DNA of 64,000 nt from Tolypeutes matacus. Its lineage: Eukaryota; Chordata; Mammalia; Cingulata; Chlamyphoridae. Of this stretch, positions 9,971 to 21,446 are shown piece after piece; the stretch's first letter is position 1; the number at the start of each line of letters is the position of its first letter. The translations under genes were made by a program, and so were the position numbers. The DNA lies in the NCBI GenBank assembly GCA_026826555.1, contig JAKSZT010054334.1, forward strand, positions 30,771,059 to 30,835,058, in the 5' to 3' direction. The notes under the pieces are model-generated. The model had not been told where the DNA came from, made no database searches, and worked only from the letters and a program-made list of their open reading frames with translations.

Positions 9971-12900
9971 TTACACAATATATTTGGTCCATAGTAATGC
10001 ATTCATACAGTATTTGTCTTTTTGTGTCTGGCTTGCTTTGCTCAACATAATGTCCTCCAGGTTCATCCACGTTGTCATATGCTTTACGACTTCATTTCTT
10101 CTTACAGCTGCATAATATTCCATCATGTGAATAGACCAGAGTTTGTTTATCCATTCGTCTATTGATGGACACCTGGGTTGTTTCCAACTTTTGGCAATGG
10201 TGAATAATGTTGCTATGAACATCAATGTGCAGATGTCTGTTCGTGTCACTGCTCTCAGTTCTTCTGGGTATATACCCAGTAGTGGTATTGCAGGGTCACG
10301 TGGCAAGTCTATATTCAACTTCTTTAGGAACTGCCAAACAGTCCTCCATAGTGGCTGTACCATTCTGCATTCCCACCAACAGTGAAGAAGTGTTCCTATC
10401 TCTCCACATCCTTTCCAACACTTGTAGTTCTCTGTCTTTTTAATAGTGGCCATTCTGATAGGTGTGAAATGATATCTCATTGTAGTTTTGATTTGCATTT
10501 GCCTAATCATGAGTCATGTTGAGCATTTCTTCATGTGTTTTTTTTTGCCATTTGTATTTCTTCTTTGGAGAAATGTCTATCCAAGTCTTTTGCCCATTTT
10601 TTAATTGGGTCGTTTGTCTTTTTATTGTTGAGTTGTAACATCACTTTATATATCCTGGATATTAAACCTTTATCAAATATGTGATTTCCAAATATTTTTT
10701 CCCATTGAGTTGGCTGCCTTTTCACCCTTCTGACAAAGTCCTGTGAGGTGCAAAAGTGTTTAATTTTGAGGAGGTCCCATTTATCTATTTTTTCTTTTGT
10801 TGCATGTGCATTGGGTGTAAGGTCTAAGAAACTACCACCTACTACAAGGTCGTGAAGATGTTTCCCTACATTTTCTTCCAGTAGTTTTATGGTCCTGGCT
10901 TTTATATCAAGATCTTTGATCCATTTTGAGTTGTTTCTTGTATAGGGGGTGAGATAGGGGTCCTCTTTCATTGTTTTGGTTATAGATATCCAATTCTCCC
11001 AACACTATTTGTTGAAGAGACTGTTTTATCCCATCAGCGTGGGCTTGGTAGATTTGTCAAAAACCAGTTGACTGTATAGGTGAGGGTATATTTCTGGGTT
11101 CTCAATTCTATTCCACTGATCAATGTATCTATCTTTATGCCAGTACCATGCTGTTTTTGACCATTGTAGCTTTGTAATATGTTTCAAGATCAGGCAGTGA
11201 AATTCCTCCCACGTCGCTCTTCTTTTTTAGAATGCTTTTGGCTATTTGAGTGCACTTACCTTCCAGATGAATTTGGTAATTGCCTTCTCTAATTCTGTAA
11301 AGTAAGCTGTTGGGATTTTGATTGGTGTTGCATTGAATCTATAAATCAGTTTGGGCAAAATTGACTTCTTCACGATATTTATTCTTCCAATCCATGAACA
11401 CGGAATGTCTTTCCATTTGTTTAGGTATTTTAAAATTTCCTTTAGGATTGTTTTGTAGTTTTCTGCATATAAGTCCTGAACTTCTTTGGTTAAATTAACT
11501 CCTAGGTATTTGAGTCTTATTGTTGTATTGAAAATGGAATTTCCCCCCTGATTTCCTCCTCAGGTTGTTCAGTACTAGTGAACAAAAACATTGCTGAGTT
11601 TTTGCGTGTTGATCTTGTATCCTGTCACTTTGCTGAACTCATTTATTAGTTCAAGTAGCTTTGTTGTGGATACTTCAGGATTTTCTAAATACAGGATCAT
11701 GTCATCTGCAAACAGTGAGAGTTTTACTTCCTCTTTTCCTATTTGGATGCCTTTAATTTTTTTGTCTTGTCTAATTGCCCTAGCTATAACATCTAGTACA
11801 ATATTGAATAACAGTGGTGACAGTGGGCATCCTTGCCTTGTTCCTGATCTTAGAGGGAAAGCTTTCAACCTTTCCCCATTGAGTATGAGGTTGGCTGTGG
11901 GTTTTTCATATATGCCTTTTATCATATTGAGGAATTTCCCTTTTATTCCGATCTTTTGAGGTGTTTTTATAAAAAAAGATGCTAGATTTTGTCGAATGCC
12001 TTTTCTGCATCTATTGAGACGATCATGTGTTTTTTTTCCCCTCAATTTGTTAAGGTCGTGTATTACATTGATTGATTTTCTTAGGTTGAACCAGCCTTGC
12101 ATACCAGGAATAAATCCCACTTGGTCGTGATGTATAAGTCTTTTGATATGCTGTTGGATTCGATTTGCAAGTATTTTGTTGAGAATTTTTGCACTATGTT
12201 CATTAGAGAGATTGGTCTGTAATTTTCTTTTCTTGTAGAATCTTTGGTATTAGGGTGATGTTGGCTTCATAAAATGTGTTGGGTAATTTTCCTTCCTCTT
12301 CAATTTTTTGGAAGAGTTTAAACAGGATTGGTTTTAATTTTTTTCAAAATGCTTGGTAGAATTCACCTGTGAAGCCATCTGGTCCTGGACTTTTCTTTGC
12401 TGGGAGATTTTTGATGACGGATTCAATCTCCTTAAATGTGCTTGGTTTGTTAAGTTCTTGTATTTTTTGTAGTGTCACTGTAGGTTGGTTGTGCATTTCT
12501 AGAAATTTGTCCATTTCATCTAGGTTGTCTAGTTTGTTGGCATGTAGTTTCTCATAATATCCTCTTATGATTCTTTTTATTTCTATGAGGTCATTTGTAA
12601 CTTCCCCCTTTTCATTTCTGATTGTATTTATTTGCATCTTCTCTCTTTTTCTTTGTTAGTCTAGTGAGGGGTTTGTCAATTTTATTGATCTTCTCAAAGA
12701 ACCAGCTTTGGTTTTGTAGATTTTCTCTATTGTTTTTCTGTTCTCATTTTCATTTATTTCTGCTCTAATCTTTATTATTTCTTTCCTTCTGCTTGCTTTG
12801 GGATTGGTTGCTGTTCTTTTTCTAGTTTCTCTAGTTGTTCAGTTAAATCTTTGAGTTTAGCTCATTCTTGTTTTTTAATATAGAAATTTAGGGCTATAAA

Positions 12901-13792
12901 TTTCCCTCTCAAGACTGCCTTCATTGTATCCCATAAGTTTTGATGTGTTGTGTTCTCATTTTCATTTGTCTCAATATATTTACTGATTTCACTTGCAATT
13001 TCTTCATTGACCCACTGATTATTTAGGAGTATGTTGTTCAGTCTCCACATATTCGTGAATTTACTTTTTTCCTTTCTGTTATTGATTTCTAATTTCATTC
13101 CATTATGATCTGAGAAGGTGCTTTGTATAATTTCAATCTTTTTATATTTATTGAGAGCTGTATTGTGACCTAACATGTGGTCTATCCTGGAGAAAGATCC
13201 ATGGGCACTTGTTAAGAATGTATAACCCGCTGAGGTTGGATGCAGTGTTCTGTATATGTGTGTTAGGTCTAACTTGTTTATCATATTGTTCAAGTTCTCT
13301 GTTTCCTTGTTGATCTTCTGTCTTGTTGTTCTATCTAATGATGTGAAAGGTGTGTTGAAGTCTCCAACGATTATTGTAGAAATGTCTATTTTTCCCTTCA
13401 GTTTTGCCAGATTTTGTCTCACATATTTTGGGGCACCCAGATTAGGTGCGTAGACACTTATGACTGTTTTATCTTCCTGGAGGATCGTCCCTTTTATTAA
13501 TATATATAATGGTCTTCTGTATCTCTTATCACTTTTTTGCATTTAAAGTCTGTTTTGTCTGATATTAGTATAGCTACTCCTGCTCTTTTCTGTTTACTAT
13601 TCGCGTGGAGTATCTTTTTCCAACCTTTTACTTTCAGCCGGTTTGTATCCCTGGGTCTGAGGTGACTTTCTTGTAAGCAGCATATGGATGGCTCATGTTT
13701 TTTTTTCCTGTCAGCCTGTATCTTTTGATTGGGGAATTTAATCCATTCACATTCAATGATATTACTGAAAATGCACTATTTATTTCCTCCAT
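9971..13792 (-). pseudogene. L1 ORF2 (endonuclease/reverse transcriptase), disrupted
   Basis: The intact protein would nick DNA and reverse-transcribe the L1 RNA at the nick. The first ATG at 13792 reads MEEINSAFSVISLNVNGLNS, the usual start of the endonuclease domain. The endonuclease piece (13542-12862) keeps GDFNTP, SRIDHML and SDHNGMKLE. The reverse transcriptase piece (12120-11575) keeps the TRQGCPLSP and [13 protein letters not shown] motifs. A C-terminal Cys-rich motif [18 protein letters not shown] is present near 10420. At least five open pieces in different frames show several frameshifts and stops. The normal stop is mutated (TGA to TGG), so the last frame reads WTKYIV past the usual end. 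Confidence 0.95.
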
Positions 13793-13873
13793 TTTATTCT
13801 TTGGTTTTCATATGTCATCTTGTCTTTGTCTCTCTTTTTACTCTTTTGATTATCCTTTCTGCTTTTCTTTCTT

Positions 13874-14795
13874 CTACACTCTCCTCCAAGCCTTTCTCGC
13901 CTGTCTTTTTCTTTCAGGTTCTAAGGCTTCCTTTAATATTTCCTGCAAAGGTGGATTCTTTTTTGCAAACTCTCTTAGTTTCTGTTTGTTTGTGAATACT
14001 TTATACTCACCTTCATATTTGAAGGATAGTTTTGCTGGATAAAGAATTCTCGGCTGGCAGTTTTTCTCTTTCAGTTTCCTAATTGTATCATACCACTGTC
14101 TTCTCGCCTCCATGGTTTCTGAAGAGAAATCTACACTAAGTCTTACTGGACATCCCTTGTATGTGATCGTTTGCTTCTCTGTTGCTGCTCTGAGAAATTT
14201 CTCTTTATCTTTTGATATTTGACATTCTGAGTAGTGTGTGTCTTGGCGTAGGTCTATTTGGATTTATTCTGATTGGAGTACAGTGTGCTTCTTGGACATG
14301 TAAGTTCATTTCTTTTTGAGAGTTGGGAAATTTTCAGCTATTATTTCCTCAAATACTCTTTCTGCCCCTTTTCCCTTCTCTTCCCCTTCTGGAACTCCCA
14401 TGACACGTATGTTGTTGCGTTTTGTGTTGTCATTCAACTCTCTGAGCCCCTGCTCAATTTTTTCCATTATTTTCTCTCTTCAATTTTAGCTGCTCTGTCT
14501 TCTGTATCCCTTATTCTTTCTTCTATCATTGGAGTCTGCTGTTGTATGCCTCAAATGTGTTTTTGATCTCACCCATTGTGTCTTTCATTCCCATGAACTC
14601 CGTCACTTTTCTGTTCAGGATTTCAAATTCTTTTTTGTGTTCGCTCAATGTCTTCTTGATGTCATTTATCTCTGTAACAATATTGTCTTTCAGCTCATTA
14701 ATTTGATTTTGGAAATTTGTGTTCACCTCACTGATTAGTTTTCTCAAATTCTGCATCTCTTCTGTAACTTTGCTGTATTCCTTTTCTTGGGCCAT
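13874..14795 (-). pseudogene. L1 ORF1 (RNA-binding protein), disrupted
   Basis: The intact product is the trimeric RNA-binding chaperone that packages L1 RNA. It starts MAQEKEYSKVTEEMQNLRK. The N-terminal piece (14795-14526) is heptad-like coiled coil. The C-terminal piece (14113-13874) has RRQWYDTIRKLKEK, YPAKLSFKYEGEYKVF and a basic end QARKAWRRV. The two pieces are in different frames and the RNA-recognition centre between them is not open. Length about 307 codons is close to the usual 300-340. Confidence 0.93.
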
Positions 14796-15998
14796 GTCTT
14801 CTATTTTCTTAGTATGGCTTATAATTTTTTGCTGGTGTTTAGGTATCTGCTTAGGATGTAGTTTACTCAGATGCTCAATATCTTTCTCTTTTATAGGGAT
14901 TTAGTGGCAGGAGGCTGTGAGTTACCACAGTTCTTTGATTTTTGGCTCGACCTGGATTGTTAGGATTGTCCTGCTGGTTGCTCAAAACTGGGCACTGGAC
15001 CCAGTAATTGGTTGTAGAGTCACTTCCTAGGGCCTTGGGCAGGGAGACTAGAGAGGCCAGGAAAAGCCTTTTGTACTTATTTTTAATTTTCTTATGTGCA
15101 CTTCCTTGGTCTGCCTAGAGATCGCGCTCTTTGGCAGCTCTCAGTTCAGTGCCTGGTCAGAGTGTATTTGTTGTGATACAGACCAGATCAATGTGATAGA
15201 GCTTCCTGTCTGGGGCCTAAGAGCCTTGTAATTCAAACTTTCTGAGACAGTTCTTCAGTCTTCTCTGGCAGCCCCCTCCCTTTTCCCAGCTAGGAAATGT
15301 TTCCACTCCCCTCTGAGTCCTCAATAATCAGTCCCTGTTAGTAGAGGAGGTGATTGGGAGGTTTGTGTGTCTTTAGCCCGTTGAAGGCTCTAAGGCAAAC
15401 AATGGTGCAGCCCCACCCTGCCTGGTAGTGCTCTTGGGACAGGGCAGACCAAATCTGTGAGTCTAAAGCTGAGTCAGCCCCAGATTCTCTCTCCCCTCTC
15501 CTGTGGAGTCCTCAACAATTAGTCTAGGCTAGAAGAGAGGGAGATTGCAAGGGTTGGATTTCTCCAGTCCTTCGTAGGCTCCCAGGGCAAACCACCATGT
15601 GGTCCCTCCTGGCCTGGAAGGGTCCATGGGGCTCCGCATCCCAAATTTGCGGGTCAGAACCTGAGTCAGCCTTAGGCTATGTCCCCCTCTCTCCCCTTTC
15701 CTGGAGTGGTAGATCCCTGGAGCCCCCTTTGTCTGTAGTGGCATGCCCAGAGGCTAGAGAATTTTAAAGAGTGTGGGGGAGGGTGCCAGCAGCAGCAGCA
15801 GTGGCTGCTGGTTCCAACTCACAGTTCTGTCGTGGCGATTTCCCTGTTTTGTCCCTCTCTCCTCTGGGTGTTGTGCAGCCTTTACCTGCTGCCCTAAATC
15901 CTAGAAGATCTTTTTTGGGGCTGTTTCAGCCTGTCCTCTAGCTATTTTTCTGGAAAAGAGATTCTGTGTCTTACTAGTCTGCCATCTTCCCGGAAGTC
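14796..15998 (-). promoter_or_regulatory. L1 copy A 5'UTR / internal promoter
   Basis: About 1.2 kb upstream of ORF1. It begins with CCGGAAGATGGCAG; the AAGATGGC core is a YY1-like site near the +1 end, as in other L1 families. GC-rich relative to flanks. Antisense open frames here (for example 15744-15529) are non-coding. Confidence 0.7.
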
Positions 15999-16035
15999 CC
16001 GAAACTCAGGTTTTGAGAGGCTAAATTTAAAAGTC
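15999..16035 (-). repeat. MIR, second part
   Basis: GAAACTCAGGTTTTGAGAGG continues the MIR broken by the L1 at 9823. Joined across the L1, the two sides restore the reversed MIR order. Confidence 0.65.
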
Positions 16036-16738
16036 AAAAACAGACTAAATACCCCTTCTTCCTCTTTGCTACCTGACTTTCTGTTTGTAGGTTGCACTAT
16101 ATGATTGAGTAAGTACAATAAATGTATTTACATAGTGTATATTATGTTCACAAATTGCCTAAATAGTTTTTGAAACTATTTCTAAAAATGGAAATTATGA
16201 CTAATCATTATTAATTAAGCATATTTAGCTAAGTTTATTTCAACACGCTAACAACATAAATATTGAATATGGATACACCATATAGTTAGATACAAAGATG
16301 TGTAAGAGAGTCTAGTTTGTTATCTTATGGGTGAGACAGACATGTATACAATTAAGCTGTAATATAGATCAGATTGTGATGGCTATTATAACTCGGAAAA
16401 AAACTGCAATGGGAGCAAAAAGAATAAGATTACTTTTTTACTGGTGAAATCGAGGAAGAGTGTATAGTTGTCATTCTGATTCTGGATTTAACCACACCCG
16501 TTAAAGCTTGTAATTTAAAAATAGTTCAAATTGTTATGACTACATACTTTTCCAAGAAAGTAAGTGTAGAATGCTATCTATATAAGTGGCACATAGATCT
16601 TTTTAGGTTATGATATATAGGAAATCATTTTTACACTTCCTATAAGTACTAAAAATACAAAGCTTGTAAGGTACCCATGATGGGGGGGGAAGGAGAAGAG
16701 AATATTTTTGAATCTTTTCTATTTTATGGTTGTAGTTT
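16036..16738. other. no gene recognised
   Basis: AT-rich, repeat-poor by eye, stops in all frames. A G-run lies at about 16682-16689. Confidence 0.45.
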
Positions 16739-16751
16739 CTCAATTTTATTT

Positions 16752-16959
16752 ATTTATTTATTTTAAGAGGTACTGGGGATTGAACCCAGGACCTCATATG
16801 TGGGAAGCAGCTGCTCAACCACTGAGCTACAACCGTTCCCTGATGAGAGTTTTTTTTCCCCCCTTTGTTTGTTTTGTTTTTAGGAGGTACTGGGGATCAA
16901 TCCCAGAATCTTGTTCATGGGAAGCAGGCATTCAACCACTTGAGCTACATCTGTTCCCC
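16752..16959 (-). mobile_element. compact dimeric tRNA-derived SINE
   Basis: Two same-strand tRNA-like heads, at 16958-16880 and 16840-16768. They are separated by an A-rich linker (T-rich on the plus strand at 16850-16880) and end in a TTTATTTATTTATTTT tail. One identical 13-bp duplication CTCAATTTTATTT flanks the whole pair (16739-16751 and 16960-16972), and no copy of it lies between the heads. The pair therefore inserted once as a dimer. Open frames crossing it are incidental. Confidence 0.85.
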
Positions 16960-17184
16960 CTCAATTTTATTTTTGAAATTGATTAGATTGCATTTTTGAA
17001 TAGTAGACACATAAGAATTAGGATAATTTATGATAATTTATAATAATTTATAATAATTTGTGATTTCTTCTGGCGTGAACTTGATGCCTACTCATGAAAA
17101 TATGAACACTCTGAAAATAGATAGCTGCTATGCATTTTGAATATTGTAGAGACAAAGCTACAATTTTATATGTATGAAAGGCAT

Positions 17185-17570
17185 GAGTCATCATCCATTG
17201 ACAGGCACTGGGTTGTTTCCATGTTTTGGCTATTGTGAATAATGTTGCTATGAACAATGGTGAACAAGTATATCTTTGAGTCTCTGTTTTCAGTTCTTTT
17301 AGGAATATACCTAGGGGTGGAATTAGTGGGTAATATGGTAGTTCTATCTTTAACTTTTTGAGCAACTGCCAAAATTTCCACAGCAGCTATGCCACTTTAT
17401 GGTCCCACCAGCCAAGCACAAGGATTTGAATTTTCCACCTCCCCATCAACATTTCCTTTCCCTTTTTTCCCCCAACAGCCATCCTAGTAGCTGTGAAGTG
17501 CTATCTCACTGTGGTTTTGATTTGCATTTCCTTAATGACCATCGATGAACATCTTTTCTTGCGTTCTCAT
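17185..17570 (-). mobile_element. old L1 ORF2 C-terminal remnant
   Basis: Reversed L1 ORF2-end motifs: CACTGGGTTGTTTCCATG, GTGAATAATGTTGCTATGAA, TATACCTAGGGGTGGAATTA and GTGGTTTTGATTTGCATTTC. It is colinear with 10160-10510 of L1 copy A but much more diverged, and it lacks the 3'UTR. The minus-strand open frame 17365-17048 covers part of it and is not intact. Confidence 0.8.
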
Positions 17571-18379
17571 TAGCGTTATTTATTATTTGAAGTTTCTAAT
17601 AGTTACTAGGAAAATCTAATTAAGGGAATCTGTACAACTTTAAGAGGGAAGCTTGCCTATGAGAATTCAAAAGGTACAACTTTTTCCTTGAAAGATCAGT
17701 TCACCATCATTTTAATTATTGGCTATTCCAGAGTGATGAAAAGTACATGGTGCAACAGCAGATTGTAATGTGATGGCAGAACCTGCAGAATTCCTTTGTT
17801 TGCCATATTTGTTTTGCTTTTTTGAATTATCTTCCAGGCTAGGAACATTTTCCTTAAATTGTAATCATTGCAAGTATATTTTCCCTAAATTTCTTTGATT
17901 TTAAAAATAGGTTTATTAATAATTTCAACCACAATTCTACTCTTTTAGGCAACCCTTTAACAGCAATCCAAAAGAGTTAATGTATCTTCAGGTAGATCAC
18001 AGTGAGTAGCAATAACTTCTCAATGGGGAGGCCAGGTGACTTAACAGCCTTCTCAATTTTATAGAAGAATTAGTTAGCTATTGTATGAGAATTTATCTTT
18101 TGGAGAATTGCCTACCTTTTTTTTTTTTTTATTTTTTATTTGTTTGTTGCCTGCCTTTTAAACATAGCAGCTACTTTTTAGTGTATCACATTTAAAAAGT
18201 TATATTATATTAGTGTTTTGTGAAGGAGCTAGAAATAATGCCACATTTTTTATTGTCTATATGAGAATATCACTTCAGGGGATTTACACCAAGGGAAATA
18301 ATTTACCTACTAGCTGGACCCAGTTAGCATCTGTACTGTAGTCAGAGTTTTGAAAACTATTCTCAAATAATTTCAGATT
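17571..18379. other. no gene recognised
   Basis: Unique-looking AT-rich sequence with a T-run at 18119-18145. No open frame with coding character. Confidence 0.45.
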
Positions 18380-18720
18380 ACAGGAACATAGAACAGTACA
18401 AAAACTCTCATACTCCTCTGGTCAGATTTCACTTTTATTAACATTTCTGCCAAATTTGCCTTCTAATTCTCTCTCTCTCTCCACTTCCACATCTTATTAT
18501 AACCTTTTTGAACTATTTGAGAGTAAGTTGTAGATATGATGCCCCATTATAGCCTTAATACTTATATGTGTTCTGCCTAAAAACAAGGACACTGCTATAT
18601 ATATATATATCACAAGTCAAATGGTTAATAGGAAATCAGGAAATTAATATTGATCTGTTATTACCACCTAATCCACAGATCCCATTCAAATTTCACCAGT
18701 GATCTCTAGCACCCTTGATT
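18380..18720 (-). mobile_element. old LINE 3'UTR-like fragment (L1M type)
   Basis: TGAGAGTAAGTTGTAGATAT, CTAAAAACAAGGACACTGCT and CCATTCAAATTTCACCAGTG follow the same order as 62930-63310 and 2560-3000. It includes short CT and TA microsatellites (about 18471-18482, 18594-18612). Confidence 0.6.
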
Positions 18721-18960
18721 TTTTTCAAACAATTTATTGAAGTATATCATTCATACATGAACATACATGAACTATAAGTATTCAGTAAACATTGTGAACT
18801 TACAAAACAAACATGCACAAAATCCTACAGGGCTCCCACACATCACCCCCCACCCCACAAACACCCTGCAATGTTGTGAAACACTTGTTAACAAATCATG
18901 AAAGAGCATCATCAAAGTATTACTACTAACTGTAGTTGGTATCTTCCTCCCCTATACATT
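18721..18960 (-). mobile_element. LINE 3'-end-like fragment
   Basis: AATTTATTGAAGTATATCAT followed by CATGCACAAAATCCTACAGG, CATCACC-type runs and GAAACACTTGTTAACAAATC resembles a reversed LINE 3' end. Subfamily unknown. The SINE at 18961 follows directly. Confidence 0.45.
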
Positions 18961-19370
18961 TTTTAAGGATTTATTTATTTTTATCCATTTTTACACCCCT
19001 CCCCCCCATTTTTGCTGTTTCTTTGTCCATTCACTGGGCAACTCTCTGTGTCTGTTTCCTGCCCTCTTTTCTCATCCTTCTCCTTTCTTCACTGGGTTTC
19101 CATCCTCGGAATCTCCAATGTGGGAGAGAGGAGTCCTACCGCGTACACCACCTTGGTTCCTGCCTTTTCGGTGCGTCTCATCTTGGCTCTCCCATGTGTC
19201 AGTCTCCTGTTACGTCATCATCTTGCGGCGTGGCGCGTGGGGCCTGATGGTCACCTGATGGTCACCTGCACACGGGGCCTGGTGGTGCACCATGCACGAG
19301 GCCTGGCAGCGCACCCAATCGTGGGGCCTGGCAATGCACCCGCACGTGGGGCCTGGCTGTAGTACCCTTT
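18961..19370 (-). mobile_element. dimer-type SINE, 5'-truncated, with linker minisatellite
   Basis: On the minus strand, the GC-rich linker, a degenerate second tRNA-like module (about 19160-19085), a tail region with AACAGCAAAAATGGGGG and an A-rich end align in order with the plus-strand dimer at 45388-45857. The first tRNA head is missing. The linker is enlarged by near-repeats of a unit containing CGTGGGGCCTGG at about 19295, 19320 and 19345 (25-bp period), with earlier degenerate units at about 19237 and 19272. Plus-strand open frames here are artefacts of the GC content. Confidence 0.8.
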
Positions 19371-21229
19371 ATAAGTCTTGGATATACCTCCAGCCCATGT
19401 GTTTGTTATGTCTCTCTAGTCTCTTTCAATTACAAATAGTTCTTTAGTCTTTTCTTCCCTTTCAAAACCTTAAATTGTTCAAGAGCAAGAGTTACTTTTT
19501 GAAGAGGTCTGTTACTTTGTAGAATGCCCCTTGATTTGGGGTTACTGATGTTTCCTCATGATAAGATTCAGATTACATATTTTTAGGGCAGAATTAGCAC
19601 ATTGTAACTGAAGGCACAAGATGTTGATTTGTCCCAGAAATAATTATGCTAACTTTTATCACTTGGTTAAGATGATGTCTGCCAGGTTTCTCCACTGTAA
19701 AGCTAATAAGAATTTTGTATTTATCAATAATAATAAGTATTTTATAGGAAAATACTTTATGATTATGTAATGATCCTGTTTCTCATCAAACTTTTACCTA
19801 CTAGCACCCATTGATGATTCTTGCCTAAATCCATTATTACTTTTATGGCTGAGAAATGGTAACTTTCAAATACATTCCTTCTTCATGCACTAATTGGCAT
19901 TCTATATAATGTAGAGTGTTCCCTTTTGATTTATTTATTTATTCATTCATCCATTTATGTATGTCACTGTGCATTCATCAATTCCTGTTTTGGTCAATTG
20001 GATATTATAATTTGTTACTACTCTTATTATGGTCAGATTGTCCCAGATTTAGCCAATGGAAACTTCTTTACACTGACTCCTCCTGTCTTTTTGACATCCT
20101 CACATCATTCTTATAGCAATTCCTTATTTTCTGGCACAAAAACATATTCTAGACACATTTTATCCTGATCCTGCCACAGCCTGAGAATCTAGACATTTCT
20201 TCAAGGAGCCTCAGATTCTTTTATTGCAGAATGGTATTTAGAAACCAAAATCTGAACACTGTGTGCTCGTTGTTGCTGGGGTGGCCTAGGTTCTAGGATC
20301 TGTCTGCAGACAGACTTATGACAAATGCATGTTTATACATAAACATTAATTTATATCTGTTTCTCTTCCTATATATTTCTCTTTTATCTTAAAAGCCATG
20401 AGTTTTTAATATGTTAAACTTATCTATTTATACTAGAAACTACACATTCATGTCAGTACTTCTAATTCCAATCCAACAATACAGTTCACTCTGGACTCCT
20501 CATTTTAATTTGTTACTTCCTGTTGTATCAGTAAGAATCCTGGCAGCCTCTCATCATACTCAATACATTTACTTATTTGCTAAATCTTCTGGTAAGTAAC
20601 AAATCTCTTGATTAAGCAGGCTGCCTTCTTAGCCTCTACCATGTGGTCCCTGATCACATACAATGTCTCCTTGGTTTCAACCAGACCAGCCAAACTTCAG
20701 TCCCAGTCCCACCAAACATGTTAGTTATTCCAGCAAAATAGAGGGTCATCCTCACAACTTTATTTAGATGTGCAAATGCATGTGGAATAATTTATTATCG
20801 CTATTTTCTCTGGCATGTTCAAACTAGCTGCATTGTGTTACTTTATTTAATCTCACATTTTAAAAGTAAGCAAGAACAACAATCTGATGTCCTTGTGATT
20901 GAGTTTAATGCTTGTCTTAGCATTTAATATGTAAAGCTTATAAAGGTCAAATTAGAAACCTCTGTTATGGAGTTAATTATTAATGGAAATCTTTGGAGTT
21001 ATTGTGAAGAAATCTCATTATCTTCCTTTTCAAAAATGTTCTGAATAGATCATTGATATCAGTGTTTTTTTCTTTCAGTTGTTGTAATAATGTATGTTTT
21101 AACTGAAAATTTTCTCCCTACCTTCTCAAAATTGGCAAATATATAATACCTACAAATAATGAAAACAGCATTTTTTAGGTGTGTGAAATTCTCTGAAATT
21201 TTTATTTGCAAATTAAAAATATGCAGCTA
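19371..21229. other. no gene recognised
   Basis: Repeat-poor by eye. 19850-20110 (CATTCATCCATTTATGTATG and following) loosely resembles an old LINE target-like region but cannot be assigned. No supported open frame. Confidence 0.4.
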
Positions 21230-21403
21230 GGGAAGCGGCTGTGGCTCAATCAGTAGGGCTCCCGTTTACCATATGGGAGGCCCCGGGTTCGGTTCCCAGG
21301 GCCTCCTGGTGAAGGCAAGCCCGCCCGCGCGGCGTGGTTAGCTGACCCAGCGAGCACAAGCAGCAAGAGGGGGATAAATGAATAAATAAATAAAATCTTT
21401 AAA

Positions 21404-21405
<2 letters not shown>
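21230..21405 (+). mobile_element. tRNA-derived SINE (DAS-like), monomer
   Basis: Full-length monomer: head GGGAAGCGGCTGTGGCTCAA with A box, B box GGTTCGGTTCCCAG, linker GGTGAAGGCAAGCCCGCCCG, then GGGGGATAAATGAATAAATA and an AAATCTTT tail. Close to the inverted copy at 1-169. The antisense frame 21534-21250 is a poly-Cys artefact of the adjoining repeat. Confidence 0.93.
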
Positions 21406-21445
<40 letters not shown>

Positions 21446-21446
21446 A
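21406..21446 (+). repeat. (CAA)n microsatellite in SINE tail
   Basis: About 13 CAA units directly after the SINE tail, so the A-rich tail seeded the microsatellite. Confidence 0.95.

Larger units (their letters stand above)
9823..15998 (-). mobile_element. near full-length L1 retrotransposon (copy A)
   Basis: About 6.18 kb on the minus strand, with 5'UTR, ORF1, short linker, ORF2 and 3'UTR in order. It is the same subfamily as copy B at 51081-57210: 5' starts match (TCCGGGAAGATGGC against CCGGAAGATGGCAG), ORF spacing is the same, and 3' ends match. The probable target duplication is GAAACAGGTTATTT / GAAACTCAGGTTTT, which differs by small changes. It lies within a MIR that continues on both sides. 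The A-tail is eroded to TTCTTAATTTTTAAAAAATT. Frameshifts and stops in both ORFs make it non-autonomous. Confidence 0.96.

Noticed and set aside
11591..11959. 122-codon plus-strand frame, and similar ones at 13695-14042 and 52508-52927
   Set aside because: Antisense shadows of L1 ORF1/ORF2.
21230..21310. tRNA gene (A and B boxes present)
   Set aside because: The tRNA-like part is a SINE head: it is followed by linker and A-rich tail and repeated many times in the window.
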